This document shows, piece by piece, positions 10,082 through 19,439 of a DNA stretch of 57,315 nt. This DNA is from a virus, in IMG/VR virus record IMGVR_UViG_3300020175_000009, positions 1 through 57,315 of that record. One strand, 5' to 3'. Position numbers and translations under genes: made by a program. Positions within the stretch are counted from its first letter, which is position 1. Every line of letters starts with the position of its first letter. A model generated the notes under the pieces. It did not search any database. It saw only the letters and a list, made by a program, of their open reading frames with translations, and was not told the DNA's origin.

Positions 10082-13000
10082 TTACTGACTTCTAATATTA
10101 TCTGCTGTGATATTATCAATAATATCAATATTGTCTATACTTACATCGGGAATTAATAGTTCATCTCCCAACGGCGTAATTTGGAATAAATCACCAAACG
10201 AACCTTCTATGCCATATGGCACAATTACAAAACTACTTAGTGATCCCGACAAGTCTTTATGTACTTGTGCCGCGAGCTCCGTAAAGTAAAACGTTTCGCC
10301 AAAGTCCCAGTTTTCAATACTAAAGAAGTTTTCTATACTCTTAACTATCAAACTCTTTAATTCGTTGTCTGTAATTCTAGCGTTTTGTACTTTAATCGCT
10401 CTAAACTTTGCTTGTAATTCACTTGGTGCTTTGTTTCCAAACAACACTTTGTATTTAACTGGACGATAAATTATAGTATCGCTCATTGCTTTTTTTGTAT
10501 TAACTTCTTTAAACTGTTGATTTAGATCAGTGACTGTTGGAGGCAATGGTTCTTGGTTGGTTGTTCTTTTGTCAGATAACCAACTACGATATAAACTGTC
10601 ATATGATTGTGTTAATACAAACACATCAATAATGTTACTAAAACTTGGATCAATAATTTCATTTGTATCTGGAACGTGTGTCCATTCTAATCTTAATTCA
10701 GACAGCGTATCTGCGCCATCTGTTACATCAAAGAAACTATCAGGATTATTTGGACGATCATCTTGGTTTTTATCTTTCATAACAAGTAATACTTTGTTGT
10801 TGTTAAACACACCAGTCTCTTGTCCATTTTCTGCAAATTCATAACCATACACAAAGAAGCTGCCTAATGGAGCGCCTTGTTGAGAATTTATATCAATTTG
10901 ATCTCTAAACTTTTTATTGCTTTCACTCTGTAGCTTGTATTGGTTTCCAATATTGCCAAACTCAATTTGTGAACTTTCAATTGAATATCTAATTACACGA
11001 TTTGTAATAATATATCTATTAATGTTTGTTGTTGTATCATAATCTACTTTTATCATCCAACTAAGATCTAATTCCGGATCTTCATTTAAACTCCACTCAG
11101 TGTTGATATAATCGTAATTAATTGCAAAGTCACGTTTACTTAATAGTGCATCAATAAACAATTGTCTTTCAGAAATAGTAAACTTTCTAGTAAACGGAGG
11201 ATAAATTATTTCAATCTCTGCGCCATCAGGTACACGTGTGTCAAATACAACTGCCCCCAGTCCTCGATTATCTAATCCAGTTGGATTACCATTATTATTT
11301 TCTACACCCAAACCATCATTGTAAATTCTTGAAATTTTAGTCCAATAATCAGTTACAACTATTTCACCATCTATTACTTGCGTGTGTTTTAATTTAACTA
11401 ATGATCCAACTTTGGCATGCCGCATATAATTGTTGGTTGCATTTCCCAATCTTTGAATAACGCCGCCGTCGTCGCCAGCGTCGCCAGCGTCATTAACAAT
11501 GTTACCAGTGCTTATATCTGAGTTTATTTTTAATCTACTATCCCAGATAAATCTCCTATCATTTTCGTCACTTGCGCCATCATATTCATCAGCTTTTAAA
11601 TCTAAAAACACCAGTCTATTAGCATCATAATAATAATTGATTACTTCATCATCGTATAACAGCGGAGCTATCTGATTATCAAAAATAACCGATGCAACTG
11701 TACTATTACTAAATTGTGTTTTTGTTACTTCTTCCTTGTTGATTATTCCATCTGTTGCATACAATCTCAAACTAGTGTACGCTCCTGTTGGATCTGTAAT
11801 GTCAACATATCTACTGTGCCCACTGTGTGTGCGATTAATGCTTTTAATCTTTTTAATTGCTTCACTTTGACTTACTAGATAATTGTTATAATCATCTGCT
11901 GTAATCATTCTGTCTTGTGCGCTGTATGCTCGTGGTGCATTAACACGGATACTATCCAATGTTTCGCTCTCACTTGCTGTTAGTACACTATTTTTAAGTT
12001 GCAATTCAATTGCAATTGTGTATGTATTTCCGTCAATACCCTTGTACTTGACTGCAATCTTTTTGTTTCCAATATCATCAGGACGAAGAACATATGTTTG
12101 GTTGGCGCTTGGGCGATACCAAACACGAACAATACCACTAGGTTGGTTACCAAATGCATTGTCAGCAAACTGTACTGAAATTTGATTATCTTTGCGTGTC
12201 TTTACACTAAAGATGTCACGCACACCAGCTTCAATAGTGTTAAATGCAGTACTGCTACCAAACACACTATCAACTTTGGTCCACTCTTTGAGAGGATTGC
12301 CATTAGCATCAATTGTTTGTACCCAGACATCGCTGTTGTTTACATTGTTGACATTTATATCTAAAGACTGTTCACCGATACTTGAGTCAATTTGAAAGTC
12401 CTGAAATTGCAATGATCCTTGTTTAAAACCAACAAAGAAACCAGTGTTGTTGCTACTAATTCCTTTGCCGTCATTTTTATAAATTACGCTAAAAGCGCCA
12501 TTTGGATTAGGAGAATTTTCTTCAATTGACTTTTGTGTGCTGTTGTATGTTAATCCAATTGCATCGAATGTTGAATTGCTGCCTTGTACTTTGCCGTTGA
12601 ACTGAAAGTTTATTTGATCAATAATACTATTAATATTATAAAATTGTACTAGTGTATTGCTTATAGTAGCTTGTTTTCTAGGACTACCTATTTGGTTACT
12701 TGGAGCAAACGCTGCATTTAGTACTGTAATAAAATCATCCAAGTTGTCAACATTTGTTGAACTTTCATAGCGTATTTCTTGACCACCAAGGCTGGTGCCT
12801 TTGCTGCCAACAACTGGCTCGTTTGTTTTTACACTTACTACCTTTAGTTGACCAAATGCAGGAAGAGGGCGTTTTGGTTGGTAACCTAAAAATTCTGCGA
12901 GTTTAAATACACTTTCTTGACGTTGAGCCGTACTCAGGAAGTTGTTGCGGCTGTTAATGTCGTTACGATATGCTAAACTATGACCAAAGCGAGCAATTAA

Positions 13001-13198
13001 ATCTAGTATTGCTACAAACTCTGAACTTTCAATCCAGTCATTGTAATTTTCTGGGTAATTGTTACGAACATAATCAACCATTGATGTTCTAATCGTATCG
13101 TAATCATACGCTTGGAAATCAGCATTAATATATGAATCGTAAACTGCTGCATAGTCCTCTGCTGCAAACATTCTAGATTGTCTTGTTTTCTGTGCCAT
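10082..13198 (-). CDS. 6: Baseplate wedge protein gp6
   Basis: This 1038-aa protein matches the gp6/J-like baseplate wedge family. gp6 dimers form the ring that holds the six wedges around the hub and is rearranged when the sheath contracts. The N-terminal part has the typical wedge start, with FEAEDYAAVYDSYINADF-like helices and the segment YNDWIESSEFVAILDLIARFGH (read here in shorter pieces: SSEFVAILDLIA, then RNDINSRNNFLSTA). It is longer than T4 gp6 (660 aa). The start ATG at 13198 follows the gp25 stop by two bases, so gp25 and gp6 are translationally linked as in T4. The C-terminal region (about residues 930-1000) has the wedge fold segment IENFFSIENWDFGETFYF. I am confident of the family. 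Confidence 0.9.
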   Translation of the reverse strand: MAQKTRQSRMFAAEDYAAVYDSYINADFQAYDYDTIRTSMVDYVRNNYPENYNDWIESSEFVAILDLIARFGHSLAYRNDINSRNNFLSTAQRQESVFKLAEFLGYQPKRPLPAFGQLKVVSVKTNEPVVGSKGTSLGGQEIRYESSTNVDNLDDFITVLNAAFAPSNQIGSPRKQATISNTLVQFYNINSIIDQINFQFNGKVQGSNSTFDAIGLTYNSTQKSIEENSPNPNGAFSVIYKNDGKGISSNNTGFFVGFKQGSLQFQDFQIDSSIGEQSLDINVNNVNNSDVWVQTIDANGNPLKEWTKVDSVFGSSTAFNTIEAGVRDIFSVKTRKDNQISVQFADNAFGNQPSGIVRVWYRPSANQTYVLRPDDIGNKKIAVKYKGIDGNTYTIAIELQLKNSVLTASESETLDSIRVNAPRAYSAQDRMITADDYNNYLVSQSEAIKKIKSINRTHSGHSRYVDITDPTGAYTSLRLYATDGIINKEEVTKTQFSNSTVASVIFDNQIAPLLYDDEVINYYYDANRLVFLDLKADEYDGASDENDRRFIWDSRLKINSDISTGNIVNDAGDAGDDGGVIQRLGNATNNYMRHAKVGSLVKLKHTQVIDGEIVVTDYWTKISRIYNDGLGVENNNGNPTGLDNRGLGAVVFDTRVPDGAEIEIIYPPFTRKFTISERQLFIDALLSKRDFAINYDYINTEWSLNEDPELDLSWMIKVDYDTTTNINRYIITNRVIRYSIESSQIEFGNIGNQYKLQSESNKKFRDQIDINSQQGAPLGSFFVYGYEFAENGQETGVFNNNKVLLVMKDKNQDDRPNNPDSFFDVTDGADTLSELRLEWTHVPDTNEIIDPSFSNIIDVFVLTQSYDSLYRSWLSDKRTTNQEPLPPTVTDLNQQFKEVNTKKAMSDTIIYRPVKYKVLFGNKAPSELQAKFRAIKVQNARITDNELKSLIVKSIENFFSIENWDFGETFYFTELAAQVHKDLSGSLSSFVIVPYGIEGSFGDLFQITPLGDELLIPDVSIDNIDIIDNITADNIRSQ

Positions 13199-13200
13199 GT

Positions 13201-13584
13201 TTAAAACTCTTTATCTTCCTGAAATTCGTCATCGAATTTTAATATCAAATCAGTGGCAGTGGTTGTGGGCAAATACATTAACTTAATACTCACTGTTACT
13301 TCCCCAGCATCATGTACAACTGTTACATTTTTATCTATCAAATCAAACCGCGGATCAAACGTAACTACATCACTGACATCCTGTTCAATGAGGTAGAGTG
13401 TTTGATCATCAAGTGGTTGAAATACATATAACGGTAGATTGCTACCGAACTCAGGATTAGTCCATTTCTCACCTTTGCGGATATTGAAATGATTCTTTAA
13501 ATCCTGCTTTGCAAGCTCTAGATCTGTTAGATATCTAGCATCATATCGCTCGCCAACTGTTGTATAACCGATTATCTTCTTCAT
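13201..13584 (-). CDS. 25: Baseplate wedge protein gp25
   Basis: This 127-aa protein belongs to the gp25 family (lysozyme-like sheath initiator). It joins gp6 and gp53 in the wedge core and nucleates sheath polymerisation. The diagnostic segment is at residues 39-53, where KGEKWTNPEFGSNLPLYVF gives the EFGS-L/P motif of the family. Length is close to T4 gp25 (132 aa). It sits directly before gp6 in the same operon, as in T4. A GATAAATAT sequence lies only five bases before the ATG, which is too close to serve as an ordinary promoter. Expression more likely comes from the upstream baseplate promoters. Confidence 0.9.
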   Translation of the reverse strand: MKKIIGYTTVGERYDARYLTDLELAKQDLKNHFNIRKGEKWTNPEFGSNLPLYVFQPLDDQTLYLIEQDVSDVVTFDPRFDLIDKNVTVVHDAGEVTVSIKLMYLPTTTATDLILKFDDEFQEDKEF

Positions 13585-13616
13585 AATGATATTTATCTAA
13601 AAGAATCTAAGGTTTT

Positions 13617-14177
13617 TTAGGCTGGAAAGTCTGCCATGTTTTTATTAATGGACAGTAAATTTTCTGGCCATTGCAAGTATTGTTGCCAAATTTCATCAGG
13701 AATTGTTAAATTATAAGTTCTAGCTGCATTGTTGATTTCATGCCAACTAGGTCTATGTGGACTTTTGATAGGACGCTGTAACTTGTTGCTTTTTTTGACG
13801 TTGCATGGTCCACACGAAGTTACACTATTTTCCCAGATTAACTTGCCGCCTCGGCTTTTGGGAATTACATGATCGATTGTCAGATCTCCATGACTAAATT
13901 TATCACCACAGTACTGACATTGGTAATTATCTCTTACATATAAGTTACGTCGGGTAAATTTTGCTCTTTGGGGTTGTTTGTGATATCTTGTTAGGATGAT
14001 AACACTGGGCATTTGCATCTTAAAGTTAGCACTGCGTATTTCATGGCTGAGATATGTTTCTAAAACTCTCGCTTTATCGGAAAAAACAGCCTTTATTGCA
14101 CTCTGCCAGCTAATTGTACTTAGTGGAAGATACGTTAGTGGTTGTGCATCTGCGTTAAGTAATAGTACGCTAGGCAA
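13617..14177 (-). CDS. HNH endonuclease, free-standing
   Basis: This 186-aa protein has an HNH nuclease domain at about residues 85-140: a first zinc pair CQYC, the catalytic stretch TIDHVIPKSRGG, and a second zinc pair CGPCN followed by KK. Such proteins cut DNA at a metal-bound active site and in T4-like phages are often mobile homing enzymes. The N-terminal 80 residues resemble the usual HNH lead-in (VLLLNADAQPL). The start is a TTG at 14177, preceded by an AAGGAAT ribosome site and, 23 bases upstream, a GTAAATAC late-promoter-like sequence inside the previous gene. It is inserted between the lysozyme-like gene and gp25. Whether it homes or has a packaging role cannot be told from sequence. 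Confidence 0.88.
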   Translation of the reverse strand: MPSVLLLNADAQPLTYLPLSTISWQSAIKAVFSDKARVLETYLSHEIRSANFKMQMPSVIILTRYHKQPQRAKFTRRNLYVRDNYQCQYCGDKFSHGDLTIDHVIPKSRGGKLIWENSVTSCGPCNVKKSNKLQRPIKSPHRPSWHEINNAARTYNLTIPDEIWQQYLQWPENLLSINKNMADFPA

Positions 14178-14195
14178 GTGTTATTCCTTTTTATT

Positions 14196-14924
14196 TTATG
14201 TATTTACCTTGACCACTTCTCGCTGTCTTGACAATGTCATTTTAGGTAAAAATCTTCCAGTTTTTTCATAGTATATATTTTCTGCCTGCTGTCTACTAAT
14301 ACTATCAGTAAAGTTATCAGGATAGTTTTTTCTTAATGCCTGCAGGCCTTGCTCTTTGATTAAACTTCTATCTTTATATGGACCATAGTCGCCCAGCATT
14401 ATAATTTTTGCTTCGCCCTGTCTTATCATCCTATTTGAGCCACTCATTGTTAGTGCAGTTGCAAAATATTCCCATTGTTTGTTTTTTATAAACAGAGACA
14501 AATCAAACTTTCGATCTTCAGTGCCAACTTTATCAAAACTACCAGTAGAAAAATAAAGACTTACTAATCCATCATACTGTGATTGTGTTAGAAAGTCAAG
14601 AGGAAAAAGCCGTTTAAACTTTCTTTCTGCATTTTTATAATTCTCAATCCAATAACTATAAGATTGCTTTTCAGTTAATCCCAATTTATTGTCCAAATCC
14701 TTTGATGTACCATATCCGATTTGTGAATACTTGGTTACAGGGTTGGTGTTTTTATACCCTCTCCAAGGAGTCTGACGTAAAGAAAAGTTTAATGAAAGTT
14801 CACTTGCTTCCAATTCATTTAATGGTAAAAGAACATTGACTGCGTCTGGATCTTTGACTGTAAACAAATCAAATTCAATAAGGTCCTTTTCGGTTACAAT
14901 ATTTGGTAAAACTATCCTAGCCAT
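14196..14924 (-). CDS. Lysozyme-like (GH24-type) baseplate protein, probably inactive
   Basis: This 242-aa protein looks like a degenerate phage lysozyme. The segment SQIGYGTSKDL (about residues 67-77) matches the TIGYG turn of GH24 enzymes; LTQSQYDGLVSLYFSTGSF (about 112-130) matches the LTQxQxDALVSFxxNxG helix; MIRQGEAKIIMLGDYG (about 165-180) matches the RRxxE helix. The place where the catalytic glutamate should stand, in the helix before IGYG, reads NFSLRQTPWRGY and has no Glu. The ATG shares one base with the gp5 stop. In T4 the lysozyme domain is inside gp5; here gp5 lacks it, so this gene may be the separated and disabled lysozyme module. That is inference; the fold assignment is moderate. 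Confidence 0.6.
   Translation of the reverse strand: MARIVLPNIVTEKDLIEFDLFTVKDPDAVNVLLPLNELEASELSLNFSLRQTPWRGYKNTNPVTKYSQIGYGTSKDLDNKLGLTEKQSYSYWIENYKNAERKFKRLFPLDFLTQSQYDGLVSLYFSTGSFDKVGTEDRKFDLSLFIKNKQWEYFATALTMSGSNRMIRQGEAKIIMLGDYGPYKDRSLIKEQGLQALRKNYPDNFTDSISRQQAENIYYEKTGRFLPKMTLSRQREVVKVNT
14200..14207 (-). promoter_or_regulatory. Possible late promoter GTAAATAC for the HNH gene
   Basis: On the minus strand GTAAATAC lies inside the 3' end of the lysozyme-like gene, 23 bases before the HNH start codon. One base differs from the ATAAATAC core. Confidence 0.35.
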
Positions 14925-16123
14925 TATGACACCGTTCCCTTGCTTGTATTAAATGTTTCCTGAAGGCTTGTTTTGCCATCCCAGGGCTGATGCTCTGGTA
15001 CTCTTTCAACTGCACTCTCTGCAACTCCCTTGTTGGCTACTTGACTGTGCATTGTTACTTTACTTGCCGTCATAGCCTGTGGTCCATTCATGTCAATCAT
15101 GTTTGCAGTTTCAACATGATGCTTGCTTAATATGTTGGTACTTCGGGCTGCATTAATATTGATATTTGTCTCAGCATATTGATCGATACTACCAACGCTT
15201 GCTTCTACTTTGATTCCTTCAGCACCTGCACTCTTGATGTTTACGCCCTGATCAGCTTGCATATTAATGTTTCCTTTGGCGTGAAGATTATAACTACCTT
15301 CACAATGCATACTAATACTGGTTTCACTATAAACATCGATCATGCCTGCCCTATCTATTTCAACATATGCACTACCACTACTATTAGTTACAAATATCAT
15401 ATCATTACTGTCATCCAATAATATTTGTGCACCATTCTTACTGCGAAGACGAATATTAGCACTGCCGCCTTCTGCATCTCCGTCATCCAATGTCAATACA
15501 TGTCCGCCAGCGGTATTGATACCAAATACTTTACTTGGGGATTCTCTTCTTGCACTACTGGCACTGTGGCCTCTAACTAAATCACCAGCCAGGCCTTGTT
15601 GGCTTAATCTTGCTGACGTTTCCACATTCATAGGTTTGGTTGATTGGTCATTACTGTCATGAACGTTTTTTTCCACTGTTGGACCAAAACTAGTCGTACC
15701 ATCAGGATTATATGCTTCTGCACTAGCCTGTCCGCCCATCATGTGGTTTCTATCTTTGCCTATAAAGCTACCAACCAAAAAACCTTCTTCCCGTCCAGTT
15801 GTATACGCAACTAAAACTTCTGTTCCGATAGCTGGCGGCTGTGGCCACATTCCAAAACTTTTAGGAGCTCCTTTTTCATCTGCTGGATCATCAGAATTTT
15901 CACGTCCATTGCTTACTCCGCCAAACGGAGTTACCAACAATACAAGCCTACTAACTTCTTCACCACCAAATTGTGGTATTTTTACTTTTACTCTGCCAGT
16001 GTTAATACTATCTTCATTGTCTGTTACAACTGCGGTATACACCCCAGCCAGGGCATTGACACCGCCACTGCTTTGTTGTTTTGTTCTACCTGGTAAATTT
16101 TTATTGTCGTCTCTATATGCCAT
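14924..16123 (-). CDS. 5: Baseplate central spike protein gp5, without lysozyme domain
   Basis: This 399-aa protein is the gp5/VgrG-type central spike, the membrane-puncturing trimer under the hub. Residues about 25-130 form the OB-fold: AVVTDNEDSINTGRVKVKIPQ, then WPQPPAIGTEVLVAY and EGFLVGSFIGKD, as in gp5 and VgrG. Residues about 195-345 form the triple-stranded beta-helix, a ladder of short alternating strands (IRLRSKNGAQILLDDS, MIDVYSETSISMHCEG, NINMQADQGVNIKSAG). T4 gp5 (575 aa) has a lysozyme domain between these two parts; it is absent here. The next gene downstream is a lysozyme-like protein and the upstream hub gene has a muramidase domain, so the wall-cutting activity seems to have moved out of the spike. 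Confidence 0.88.
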   Translation of the reverse strand: MAYRDDNKNLPGRTKQQSSGGVNALAGVYTAVVTDNEDSINTGRVKVKIPQFGGEEVSRLVLLVTPFGGVSNGRENSDDPADEKGAPKSFGMWPQPPAIGTEVLVAYTTGREEGFLVGSFIGKDRNHMMGGQASAEAYNPDGTTSFGPTVEKNVHDSNDQSTKPMNVETSARLSQQGLAGDLVRGHSASSARRESPSKVFGINTAGGHVLTLDDGDAEGGSANIRLRSKNGAQILLDDSNDMIFVTNSSGSAYVEIDRAGMIDVYSETSISMHCEGSYNLHAKGNINMQADQGVNIKSAGAEGIKVEASVGSIDQYAETNININAARSTNILSKHHVETANMIDMNGPQAMTASKVTMHSQVANKGVAESAVERVPEHQPWDGKTSLQETFNTSKGTVS

Positions 16124-16125
16124 TT

Positions 16126-18552
16126 TTACTCACTCGTTAAATTTGCTAGGTGATTTTTCACCAAGGATGCAGTTGTCCTAGTATCTCTAAAACCTTTTAA
16201 TGTTTGTACAAATTGCCCTTGTTGAAATCTACTCTCAACGTCTGTAATTCTATAAACTCCACTACTGGCTAAATCCATGTCAGCCTTTCCACGGTATCCT
16301 GGTTCCATCATTGCTTCTTTTGGATGAAAGTTTGTAAATGCAATTAAACTATCAGCACGTGCATATTCCAATAATGTTTCTGTGGTGCCATATGAAATTG
16401 CACCTGGTGTACCCATCCAATAAGGGTCTCCTCTGATCTGGAATTCCACGTCTAAAAAATCTGCACTTCTGCCTGCGTACATTAAGTCTCTAACTGCATT
16501 AATTCCGTCAGTGTTGCCTGCGCTGTGATCATTTGCATTTTGTAAATTACCGCCTAGCAACTGAAAACTATAGCTTGGTATCTCAATTACAATATCATCC
16601 TGGTCAATTTTGACATCACTCAAGTAAGTTGCATTTGAAATTCTACTAGCTGTTGTATTTAAATCACTTACTTCTGCAAGGTTTGACTGTGTTGTACTGT
16701 TAACAATTGCTGATCCGTGAGAACCACTTGGCTCCTCGTAGCGAGTTGCAAACCCAGGATCTTGTGCAACTACGAACAGGTTATTGTATTCAAGTTGAAA
16801 GTCAATGAGTTCAGTTGTTTCTCCACTGTAGTTATATCTATACGCTTTTGCAATAGGAAGCTGTCCAAATCTTTCATTTTGATATGCTGAATTGGTTGCT
16901 TGTTCAATGGCTCTCTGTGGATTATCTGGCCTTGCAGTATATGTCCAAATAATTCCAATCTTAACAATGATTTCCTTTTCTCTCTCAAATGTAGTTGGAT
17001 CAACTCCATCACCGTGCGTAATCTCAACTTCTGTATTAATAAAAGGAGACTTGATACTATTTTCACTGTGGTATCTAGCATATGCGGCAAACCCGGGGCA
17101 GTTTCTAGTAAACAGCATAGTTACATAATTTGCAATATTTGTGTCACTGTTAATAGTAGCGTCGCGGTAGTTTGGGTCATCAGTATTTGCACTTAACATA
17201 CCAGCACTTGCTTGGTCAGCAGTGGTACCAAATGATTGTGCTGCTAAATTAAACGATTGCCCAGATGCGTCTGGCAAGCTAGCATTAGTAGCACTGGCAT
17301 CAAATTCTACTCTCCAAGTTTTTCTAACTGGTGGTGGACCAGTTACTTGATTTCTAGCATCTGCGCGGATTACTCGCTCATGCTCATTTAATTGCAAGCT
17401 GAGTTCTGTTGCAAATGATTGAATAGTATCTACTCCTTGCACATTAAGATCTATCGCAACCGTAGCATGTTGTGATGCTGACATTGGAGAGTTCATAGCA
17501 ATAATATTATATTTGCTGCCGCCACCATCAACAGTGGCATTAATTGTCTGAAATGTACAGGGATAAAACATACTTTGTCCAGGCCATTTGATTGACTTGT
17601 CAGTATATTCATCTTTTCCCAAAAACTCTAATTTGAGAACAAACAACGCATTTGGTATACCGCCGCTTGGGAAGAAACTTTTCTGAAATACTAGTAGTCT
17701 ATCAACAAATGTAAAGCCCATTGTTTCTATTAGATCAAATTGAAATGTTCCAAGTGCAGCGCTGTTGTCACCAGAGCTTTCAATAAGTCTGGTTAACATT
17801 AGCATATTTTCAATATTAAATGTAGAGTCAACTCCAGTTTCAGCTATAATTAATGCGTTACCTGCATTTAACACTGACGTATCATTGTTTAATGATTCCG
17901 GACTATTCCACACACTACTCTTTACTAGATACAATGTCCATTTATATGTTCCCAAGTTAACTGTACTTAACCAATTTTCTTGTACTTTAGATCCATCAAA
18001 GCCAGTAGCAACATTTCTATTAACTGGCTCTACACCATATTCAACTAAATCACCAGTTTCTGGATCAACTCCCACTGTGCCTGTTGTTTCAGATAATATT
18101 GGATCTTCTTCCTGTGTGCGAGGTGGTGGCGGAGTCTGATTATTAGCAAGTGCTACGCCGCCAGCAACTACATCTGGATTAAAGTAAGTAGAAGCTTCTG
18201 CACCGCCTTCTTCTCTAATCATCGCACTTACCATGCGTTCCGCTAACTGTGGATTATTTCTTAAATCAACTGGTTGATTTGGGTCTACTCCCATTGCACT
18301 TGCTACGTGACTGGCGTACGCATTTGTATTATTTTCTGACGGAGGTGCCCAGCGACTAATCATCTGATTTACAGTGGATAAGCGATGTCTGTCTTGATAT
18401 GTATAAAGTGTCTTTGTCATCGCACGTACACCGTGTTCTGGCGTAGCGAACGTTTCAAATCTAGAATCAGTACCAGGTGTGGCGCCAACCCATTGTGAGC
18501 TGCCCATTTCAATATTTCCTGGATTGTTATTTCTTACACTTCTAACTGTCAT
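16126..18552 (-). CDS. Baseplate hub protein (gp27-like) with N-terminal muramidase domain
   Basis: This 808-aa protein joins two parts. Residues about 1-120 are a P5-type phage muramidase/transglycosylase domain: RNNNPGNIE at the start, FETFATPEHGVRAM, then RWAPPSENNTNAYASHVA. These give a peptidoglycan-cutting activity in the family. The remaining 680 residues are beta-rich, end with RITDVESRFQQGQFVQTLKGFRD-like hub strands, and lie between gp53 and gp5, which is where a gp27-type hub is expected. The hub holds the spike and opens the tail tube. The muramidase on the hub would replace the gp5 lysozyme of T4. The stop is two bases before the gp5 ATG. Muramidase domain is confident; the gp27 equivalence is from position and general appearance. 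Confidence 0.75.
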   Translation of the reverse strand: MTVRSVRNNNPGNIEMGSSQWVGATPGTDSRFETFATPEHGVRAMTKTLYTYQDRHRLSTVNQMISRWAPPSENNTNAYASHVASAMGVDPNQPVDLRNNPQLAERMVSAMIREEGGAEASTYFNPDVVAGGVALANNQTPPPPRTQEEDPILSETTGTVGVDPETGDLVEYGVEPVNRNVATGFDGSKVQENWLSTVNLGTYKWTLYLVKSSVWNSPESLNNDTSVLNAGNALIIAETGVDSTFNIENMLMLTRLIESSGDNSAALGTFQFDLIETMGFTFVDRLLVFQKSFFPSGGIPNALFVLKLEFLGKDEYTDKSIKWPGQSMFYPCTFQTINATVDGGGSKYNIIAMNSPMSASQHATVAIDLNVQGVDTIQSFATELSLQLNEHERVIRADARNQVTGPPPVRKTWRVEFDASATNASLPDASGQSFNLAAQSFGTTADQASAGMLSANTDDPNYRDATINSDTNIANYVTMLFTRNCPGFAAYARYHSENSIKSPFINTEVEITHGDGVDPTTFEREKEIIVKIGIIWTYTARPDNPQRAIEQATNSAYQNERFGQLPIAKAYRYNYSGETTELIDFQLEYNNLFVVAQDPGFATRYEEPSGSHGSAIVNSTTQSNLAEVSDLNTTASRISNATYLSDVKIDQDDIVIEIPSYSFQLLGGNLQNANDHSAGNTDGINAVRDLMYAGRSADFLDVEFQIRGDPYWMGTPGAISYGTTETLLEYARADSLIAFTNFHPKEAMMEPGYRGKADMDLASSGVYRITDVESRFQQGQFVQTLKGFRDTRTTASLVKNHLANLTSE

Positions 18553-18837
18553 TTATGAAAACCTTGTAGGTACTAAAATAGTTAAACCTGACACAAAGTC
18601 AAGTATAGGGTCTTCCAAGTCATCCTGATTGAATTCTAAAAACACCCACCACAACTTTGAATTTCCATACAAGTCATGTGCCATTAAGTCTGGGCGTTGA
18701 TGATATTTAGGAGATATTTCCTTCTCAACTAGATTATATTCCTGTAAGTTAGTGACTGTAGATTCATAAATGTCGAGATATTTGCCTTCTACTTTCGGAG
18801 TATTTCTATATGCACTGTCTGAACGATACGATGCCAT
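18553..18837 (-). CDS. 53: Baseplate wedge protein gp53-like
   Basis: This 94-aa protein has the gp53/LysM-type baseplate signature: RPDLMAHDLYGNSKLWWVF at residues 47-65, followed by DPILDFVSGLTILVP at about 76-90. In T4, gp53 (196 aa) forms the wedge core with gp6 and gp25. The short length matches the minimal LysM-like version common in contractile phages. Its ATG overlaps the last base of the preceding tail-tube gene and its stop touches the hub gene start, so it is tightly packed in the operon. Confidence 0.75.
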   Translation of the reverse strand: MASYRSDSAYRNTPKVEGKYLDIYESTVTNLQEYNLVEKEISPKYHQRPDLMAHDLYGNSKLWWVFLEFNQDDLEDPILDFVSGLTILVPTRFS

Positions 18838-19439
18838 TACATAAATCCTCCAGCTTTTCCTGATCTATAGGTATTGATATTAAATTCTTTTCTAACCTTG
18901 GTTGGTGGGTACTGTGGCGTAAAGCTCAAGCTCACCAGCAACTGGGTTGGTAATGTTTGTAGTTGCCCATCGGTCTCAATCGTAACATAATCTAAATCTT
19001 CCGGCAATGTGTAGTTAAAGCTACGCAAAATTACAGGAGTATTTTCCAGGTGCATACTGCCATAAGAACTTAGAAGTAATACAGGCGGAGGGGTTCCACT
19101 AGTACTGCGTGTTTGTTGTCCGTAATCTCCCTTGAGTACACTTTTGAAAAAATGCAAGCAGGCAGCAGTGTATTCAGCTTCGGTGTTAGACTGGGCAGTG
19201 AATGTTGCAGTTAAATCAATCTGTGGATTGGGAGTATTAACATAATAATTTGGCTGGTATACTGACCCTGCTATATCATATGATCCATAATTAGCACTGT
19301 GCGCCATGTTGATTGTTGGAGTGTAAGGGAAGTTAACGCCGTTGCCAGTTTTAGTTAGAGGAGCCAATATACCGGATAGCCAACTGGCATCCTTTGTCTT
19401 TAATGTTGTTCTTTGACTCCATCTTACTCCGCCGCTCAT
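18837..19439 (-). CDS. Baseplate-tail tube junction protein (gp54/gp48-like)
   Basis: This 200-aa protein has the pattern of proteins that cap the hub and start the tail tube in contractile phages. Visible pieces are NFPYTPTINMAH (about 36-47), YQPNYYVNTPNPQIDLTATF (about 62-81), the helix EAEYTAACLHFFKSVLKGDYG (in the text EYTAACLHFFKS), then GTPPPVLLLSSYGSMHLENTP and LPEDLDYVTIE. T4 has two such proteins, gp48 and gp54; I cannot decide which one this corresponds to, or whether it serves for both. It overlaps the upstream nucleotidyltransferase gene by four bases and the gp53 gene by one. Confidence 0.7.
   Translation of the reverse strand: MSGGVRWSQRTTLKTKDASWLSGILAPLTKTGNGVNFPYTPTINMAHSANYGSYDIAGSVYQPNYYVNTPNPQIDLTATFTAQSNTEAEYTAACLHFFKSVLKGDYGQQTRSTSGTPPPVLLLSSYGSMHLENTPVILRSFNYTLPEDLDYVTIETDGQLQTLPTQLLVSLSFTPQYPPTKVRKEFNINTYRSGKAGGFM

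Noticed and set aside
839-10156. Short plus-strand frames across the first 10 kb
   Set aside because: The minus strand carries one continuous giant frame; the plus-strand frames are short, unlinked to ribosome sites and have no recognisable domains.
13589-13597. GATAAATAT on the minus strand just before gp25 as a late promoter
   Set aside because: It ends only five bases before the gp25 ATG, which would leave no leader or ribosome site; chance occurrence in an AT-rich spacer is more likely.
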